The notes beneath the pieces were generated by a model. It worked only from the letters and a program-made list of their open reading frames with translations. It did no database searches and was not told where the DNA came from. Both the position numbers and the translations under genes were made by a program. This document shows positions 40,752 to 44,415 of a stretch of 44,415 bases of DNA, piece after piece (the first letter of the stretch is position 1; each line of letters begins with the position of its first letter). The stretch comes from Duganella radicis (GTDB taxonomy: Bacteria > Pseudomonadota > Gammaproteobacteria > Burkholderiales > Burkholderiaceae_D). The stretch spans positions 1 to 44,415 of the forward strand of contig NZ_WNKY01000050.1 of the NCBI RefSeq assembly GCF_009720825.1, written 5' to 3'.

Positions 40752-42134
40752 TTAGAACGGCAGTTCCGCGTCCGGCTTGGCGGCCAGAATCACATCGCGG
40801 AACTGGCCCTGAATGCGTTCCAGCGCGGCCGGCGTTTCGGCCTCGAAGCGCATCACAATCACCGGCGTGGTGTTGGACGAACGCGCCAGGCCGAAGCCAT
40901 CGGCGTATTCGACGCGCAGGCCATCGATGGTGATGATGCGCTCGTTGCCCGGGAATTTGGCGTCGGCGCGCAGCTTGTCCATCAGCGCGAAGTTCTCGCC
41001 TTCCTTCAGGTGCAGGTGCAACTCCGGCGTGCTGTCCGACTGCGGCAGTGCATTCAGCAGCGCCGACGGATCGTTTTCCTTGGTCAGGATTTCCAACATG
41101 CGCGCGCCGGCGTACAAGCCATCGTCGAAGCCATACCAGCGGTCCTTGAAGAAGATATGGCCGCTCATCTCGCCGCCCAGCGGCGAACCGGTTTCCTTCA
41201 GCTTGGCCTTCACCAGCGAGTGGCCGGTTTTGTACATCAGTGGCTTGCCGCCGGCTTTCTCGATGTAAGGCGCCAGATGGCGGGTGCACTTCACGTCGTA
41301 CAGAATCTCGGCGCCCGGGTTGCGCGACAGGACGTCGGCCGCGAACAGCATCATCTGACGGTCAGGGAAAATGATCTGGCCATCCTTGGTCACCAGGCCG
41401 AGACGGTCGCCATCGCCATCGAAGGCCAGGCCGATTTCGGCGTCGGTCTCTTGCAGGCAGCGGATCAGGTCTTGCAGGTTTTCCGGATGCGCAGGGTCCG
41501 GGTGGTGATTGGGGAAATTGCCATCCACTTCGCAGAACAGCTCAATCACTTCGCAACCCATGCCGCGATACAGGTCGCCGGCAAACGCGCCAGCCACGCC
41601 GTTGCCGCAGTCGACGGCGATCTTGATCGGACGCGCAATCTTCACATCGCCGATGATGCGTTGCAGATACTGCTCGCGGATATCATGCGTGCTGTAGGCG
41701 CCAGGCGTAGCCGCCGATGAACCATCGTGCGCCAGAATGCTTTCATACAGGCCGGTGATCGCCTCGCCATGAATCGCCTCGCCGGCCAGCACCATCTTGA
41801 AGCCGTTGTAGTCCGGCGGATTGTGGCTGCCGGTGACCATGATGCCCGAGGCGGCGCCCAGCACATTGGTGCCGAAGTAGACCATCGGCGTGGCCACCAC
41901 GCCCAGATCGATCACGTCCACGCCCGACGATTGCAGGCCTTCGGCCAGCGCCTTGATCAGCGATGGACCGGACAGGCGGCCGTCACGGCCGATCACCACT
42001 TTCTTCTCGCCCTTGGCCAGCGCGGCACGGCCGAAAGCGGCGCCGATCTGGAGCGCCACACCGGCATCCAGGGTTTTATCGATGATGCCGCGAATGTCGT
42101 AAGCTTTGAAAATCGTCTTGGATAAGGTAACCAT
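40752..42134 (-). CDS. phosphomannomutase/phosphoglucomutase (AlgC-like)
   Basis: A 460-residue alpha-D-phosphohexomutase. N-terminal KTIFKAYDIRGIID, phosphoserine motif MVTGSHNPPDYNG (Ser103), metal-binding loop AFDGDGDRLGLV (Asp239, Asp241, Asp243), sugar-specificity loop GGEMSGHIFF and phosphate-binding end RSSNTTPVIVMRFEA. The GEMSGH loop is that of dual-specificity PMM/PGM enzymes. It supplies mannose- or glucose-1-phosphate for LPS and exopolysaccharide, including the dTDP-rhamnose route represented by rmlC and rmlD. It is first in the waaC-waaA operon or continues from the 42171-43265 gene (36-base gap). Confidence 0.94.
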   Translation of the reverse strand: MVTLSKTIFKAYDIRGIIDKTLDAGVALQIGAAFGRAALAKGEKKVVIGRDGRLSGPSLIKALAEGLQSSGVDVIDLGVVATPMVYFGTNVLGAASGIMVTGSHNPPDYNGFKMVLAGEAIHGEAITGLYESILAHDGSSAATPGAYSTHDIREQYLQRIIGDVKIARPIKIAVDCGNGVAGAFAGDLYRGMGCEVIELFCEVDGNFPNHHPDPAHPENLQDLIRCLQETDAEIGLAFDGDGDRLGLVTKDGQIIFPDRQMMLFAADVLSRNPGAEILYDVKCTRHLAPYIEKAGGKPLMYKTGHSLVKAKLKETGSPLGGEMSGHIFFKDRWYGFDDGLYAGARMLEILTKENDPSALLNALPQSDSTPELHLHLKEGENFALMDKLRADAKFPGNERIITIDGLRVEYADGFGLARSSNTTPVIVMRFEAETPAALERIQGQFRDVILAAKPDAELPF

Positions 42135-42170
42135 AGGTGAACTAAGCGAGAATGGATGGAATAGTGTACA

Positions 42171-43265
42171 TCAGTGTTTCTTGTGCCGGATCATCCAGCG
42201 CGGCGCCTTGAAGCGCACGATGCGGACGTAGATCCAGATATAGCTGCCAATGAACAGCAGGCAGGACAGCATCAGCACCCAGGTATGGCGCCAGAACACG
42301 GTGGCCGGAATCACCGCCATCAGCGAGAACAGCCAAAGATAGGGCGACGTCAGCGAATTACGGCGGATCAGCGCGCGCGCTTCCTTGCGCCCGACCGCCC
42401 ACTGCACAATGCGGCGGAAGATCAGGCTATGCAGGTGAATACCGTCCGGCATGGCCGGCGACTTGCCGCGCACGAACATGCGGCGGTACACCGAGAACAT
42501 GGTTTCAAACGCCGGATAAATCAGCAGCAGCGCGGCATACCAGGTCGACACCTGCGGATTGCGCATCACCAGCAGCAAGGCCAGTTCGCCCAGCATGAAG
42601 CCGATGAAATAAGCGCCGCCGTCGCCAAGGAAAATCAGGCCAACCGGATAATTCCAGATCAGGAACCCGGCGGTGGCGCCGGCCACCATCAGCGCGGCGA
42701 TCAGCACGAACATATCGTTGACCTGCAAGGCCACGTAGCCGAGCGACAGCAGCATACAGATACACACCACGCTGGCCAGACCATTGAAACCGTCGATGAT
42801 ATTAATGGCATTGGCAATGCCGGCCACCATCAGCACCGTCAATGGCAGCGTCACCCAGATATACGGCAGGGTCCAGACCGAAAACGCCCAGTCGAGGCGG
42901 TCGATGCGGGCGTCCAGCAGAAAATAGCCGATGGCGGCGGCGGCCATGGTCAGCAGCAGGCGGCGCAGCGCGCTCACACGGCCGGTGTAATCTTCCACGA
43001 TGCCGCCGGCAAAGGCCACGGCCGAGCAGAACAGCAGGGAAAGCAGCCACTGGCTCATCACCGGCACGCGCCAGATGGAAATGGCCGAACTGAGCGCCAC
43101 CGCCAGGAAAATCGGCAAGCCGCCGATGCGCGCCACATTGTGGACGTGCACTTTTTGCACGCCGTCGAAATTGGAGTCGAGCGCAGGACCGTGCAATCTC
43201 GCTTCTTTAATCACCAGCAGGGTAAGCAGCGCCGAAGCGATAAAGCTCAGTAAGAAGGAAAACAT
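42171..43265 (-). CDS. WecA/WbpL-like undecaprenyl-phosphate sugar-1-phosphate transferase
   Basis: A 364-residue polytopic protein with about 10-11 membrane helices. The family-4 motifs are KVHVHNVARIGGLPIF, GIVEDYTGRVSALRRLLLTM, NAINIIDGFNGLASVVCICM, FLGDGGAYFIGFMLGELALL and the His-rich loop MPDGIHLHSLIFRRI. It would transfer GlcNAc-, FucNAc- or a similar sugar-1-phosphate to undecaprenyl phosphate to begin O-antigen or exopolysaccharide assembly. The exact sugar cannot be read from sequence. The LPS neighbours support an O-antigen role. Confidence 0.9.
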   Translation of the reverse strand: MFSFLLSFIASALLTLLVIKEARLHGPALDSNFDGVQKVHVHNVARIGGLPIFLAVALSSAISIWRVPVMSQWLLSLLFCSAVAFAGGIVEDYTGRVSALRRLLLTMAAAAIGYFLLDARIDRLDWAFSVWTLPYIWVTLPLTVLMVAGIANAINIIDGFNGLASVVCICMLLSLGYVALQVNDMFVLIAALMVAGATAGFLIWNYPVGLIFLGDGGAYFIGFMLGELALLLVMRNPQVSTWYAALLLIYPAFETMFSVYRRMFVRGKSPAMPDGIHLHSLIFRRIVQWAVGRKEARALIRRNSLTSPYLWLFSLMAVIPATVFWRHTWVLMLSCLLFIGSYIWIYVRIVRFKAPRWMIRHKKH

Positions 43266-43351
43266 ATTATCATTATCAGCATGCCAACTGCTGATTGTAC
43301 CTGATTAAACACGGCGGCCCGGGAAATCAGGCCGCCGGCATGATACCAGCA

Positions 43352-43379
43352 GGTAAATGCTCAGGTGAGCATGCTTACC
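43352..43379. repeat. long imperfect hairpin downstream of rmlD
   Basis: GGTAA-ATGCTCA pairs with TGAGCAT-GC-TTACC: a 12-bp stem with a two-base bulge and a GG loop. No T tract follows. A second inverted repeat, GGCGGCC/GGCCGCC, lies at 43313-43336. These structures occupy the 138-base gap between rmlD and the WecA-like gene and probably act as processing or termination sites. Confidence 0.5.
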
Positions 43380-43403
43380 AATCGATACAACTGAGGTTGC
43401 AAA

Positions 43404-44261
43404 TCAGCGCATGCAGAGGTGCAGCGCCTCTTTCCAATCTGGCAAGTGGCAGAAGCGCGCCATCAGGCGCTCGGACGACATCACCGAATACTGCGGACGG
43501 CGCGCCGGGGTCGGATAGTCGGCCGTGGTGATCGGCAATACCTTGCAGTTCAGGCCCGCCTCGGCAATGATGGCCTCGGTGAACGCGTGCCAGGTGGTCT
43601 GGCCCTGCGCGCTCAGGTGATACACGCCGCTGTTCTGCACCCACCACTCGCGTCCGCCGGCATGCGCCTGCGACAGCACCTGCGCCGTGATGTCGGCGAT
43701 GGTGCGGCTCCAGGTCGGCGCGCCGTGCTGGTCCGCCACCACGCGCAGTTCGTCGCGCTCTTTCGCCAGACGCAACATGGTCAGCAGGAAGTTCTTGCCG
43801 CGCATGCCGTACACCCAACTGGTGCGGAAGATCAGGTGCGGAATGCCGGCCGCCGCGATCGCCTGTTCGCCGGCCAGCTTGCTGGCGCCGTAGACGTTGA
43901 GCGGGCCGACCGGATCGTCCTCCACGCGCGGCGACGGCTGCGCACCGTCGAACACATAATCAGTGGAGTAATGCACCAGCGCCGCGCCCAGCGCCCTGGC
44001 TTCCTCGGCCATCACGCCCGGCGCCTCGGCATTGATGCGGTACGCCAGCTCCGGCTCGCTTTCAGCCTTGTCCACCGCCGTGTAGGCGGCCGGATTGACG
44101 ATCAGTTGCGGCTTAACGCTGCGGATCACGTCGCGCACCTGATCCAGATTGGACAGGTCCATCACATTGCGGTCCACCGCCACCACCTCGCCCACGCCTT
44201 GCAGGCTGCGCGCCAGTTCGTACCCCACTTGGCCGGTGCTGCCGGTCAGCAGCACCTTCAT
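43404..44261 (-). CDS. rmlD: dTDP-4-dehydrorhamnose reductase
   Basis: A 285-residue short-chain reductase. N-terminal NAD(P) motif MKVLLTGSTGQVGYELARSL, NPAAYTAVDKAESEPELAYR, STDYVFDGAQ, and the YGASKLAGE catalytic Tyr-x3-Lys. It makes dTDP-L-rhamnose for O-antigen. ATG 44261 overlaps the rmlC stop (ATGA); the frame is open further upstream but that is rmlC in another phase. The order rmlC-rmlD on this strand is the usual one. Confidence 0.95.
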   Translation of the reverse strand: MKVLLTGSTGQVGYELARSLQGVGEVVAVDRNVMDLSNLDQVRDVIRSVKPQLIVNPAAYTAVDKAESEPELAYRINAEAPGVMAEEARALGAALVHYSTDYVFDGAQPSPRVEDDPVGPLNVYGASKLAGEQAIAAAGIPHLIFRTSWVYGMRGKNFLLTMLRLAKERDELRVVADQHGAPTWSRTIADITAQVLSQAHAGGREWWVQNSGVYHLSAQGQTTWHAFTEAIIAEAGLNCKVLPITTADYPTPARRPQYSVMSSERLMARFCHLPDWKEALHLCMR

Positions 44262-44415
44262 GCGAACACCTCGGCGTCGGCCAGCAACGCTGCCGCCTGA
44301 TCCTTGCCGGACAGCAGCGGCGCCGCCGCCAGCGCCGGCCATTGAATGCCGACCGCCGGATCGTTCCACAGGATGGCGCGCTCGTGCTCCGGCGCCCAGT
44401 AGTCGGTGGTCTTGT
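44258..44415 (-). CDS. rmlC: dTDP-4-dehydrorhamnose 3,5-epimerase, C-terminal part
   Basis: The last 51 codons before a TGA at 44258-44260 read KTTDYWAPEHERAILWNDPA, then VGIQWP...LLSGKD...LADAEVF, the standard RmlC C-terminus. The gene runs off the right edge of the window. It is translationally coupled to rmlD. Confidence 0.93.
   Translation of the reverse strand, partial: KTTDYWAPEHERAILWNDPAVGIQWPALAAAPLLSGKDQAAALLADAEVFA

Overview
The window looks like chromosomal DNA of a betaproteobacterium of the Oxalobacteraceae (Duganella / Massilia / Pseudoduganella type). Reasons: high GC with strong GC3 bias in most genes, the phoH-ybeY-corC-lnt-glyQ-glyS-gmhB-plsC gene order, a PEP-CTERM-tagged exported protein, and a Caulobacter/Xanthomonas-type TonB receptor in a carbohydrate locus. 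This assignment comes from reading the sequence only; no search was run.

Layout. (1) 1-1345: AT-richer accessory DNA with a hypothetical gene, a clear terminator and a toxin-antitoxin pair whose PIN toxin carries a one-base deletion in its first catalytic motif. (2) 1627-9282: a four-gene polysaccharide-utilisation operon (TonB receptor, GH105 lipoprotein, DUF2264 protein, GH35 beta-galactosidase). (3) 9279-13680: an AraC/PAS regulator divergent from 4-hydroxyproline epimerase and a three-subunit D-hydroxyproline dehydrogenase. (4) 13677-18602: LacI regulator, aldose epimerase, hexuronate-type MFS transporter and an MHS-family MFS transporter, with recognisable promoters and palindromic operator candidates. 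(5) 18682-24529: thioredoxin-like protein and ChaN-like lipoprotein, a small PEP-CTERM protein, a sensor kinase divergent from an HDOD operon, an HTH-like protein and a charged coiled-coil protein. (6) 24622-37323: the housekeeping run ybeZ(phoH)-ybeY-corC-lnt-glyQ-glyS-gmhB-plsC-YgjP-like metallopeptidase, interrupted between ybeY and corC by a 949-residue alginate-lyase-family enzyme. (7) 37330-38382: a RelE/ParE toxin-antitoxin pair and a tiny zinc-ribbon-like protein. (8) 38379-44415: LPS genes on the minus strand (waaA, waaC, phosphomannomutase, WecA-like transferase, rmlD, partial rmlC).

How the parts work together. GH105, DUF2264 and GH35 are the activities expected for trimming uronic-acid- and galactose-decorated plant side chains. 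Immediately next to them are the enzymes that catabolise 4-hydroxyproline, the amino acid that carries those side chains in arabinogalactan proteins and extensins. I therefore infer a locus for consuming plant hydroxyproline-rich glycoproteins, both glycan and backbone. The hexuronate-type transporter and sugar epimerase fit as the uptake arm.

The second striking item is the lyase gene inside the ybe operon. The last codons of ybeY recur as a 21/22-base copy immediately after the lyase gene, in the right frame and ending in a stop, which marks an insertion scar. The lyase gene has its own sigma70-like promoter. No tRNA, rRNA, CRISPR array, transposase or integrase was seen.
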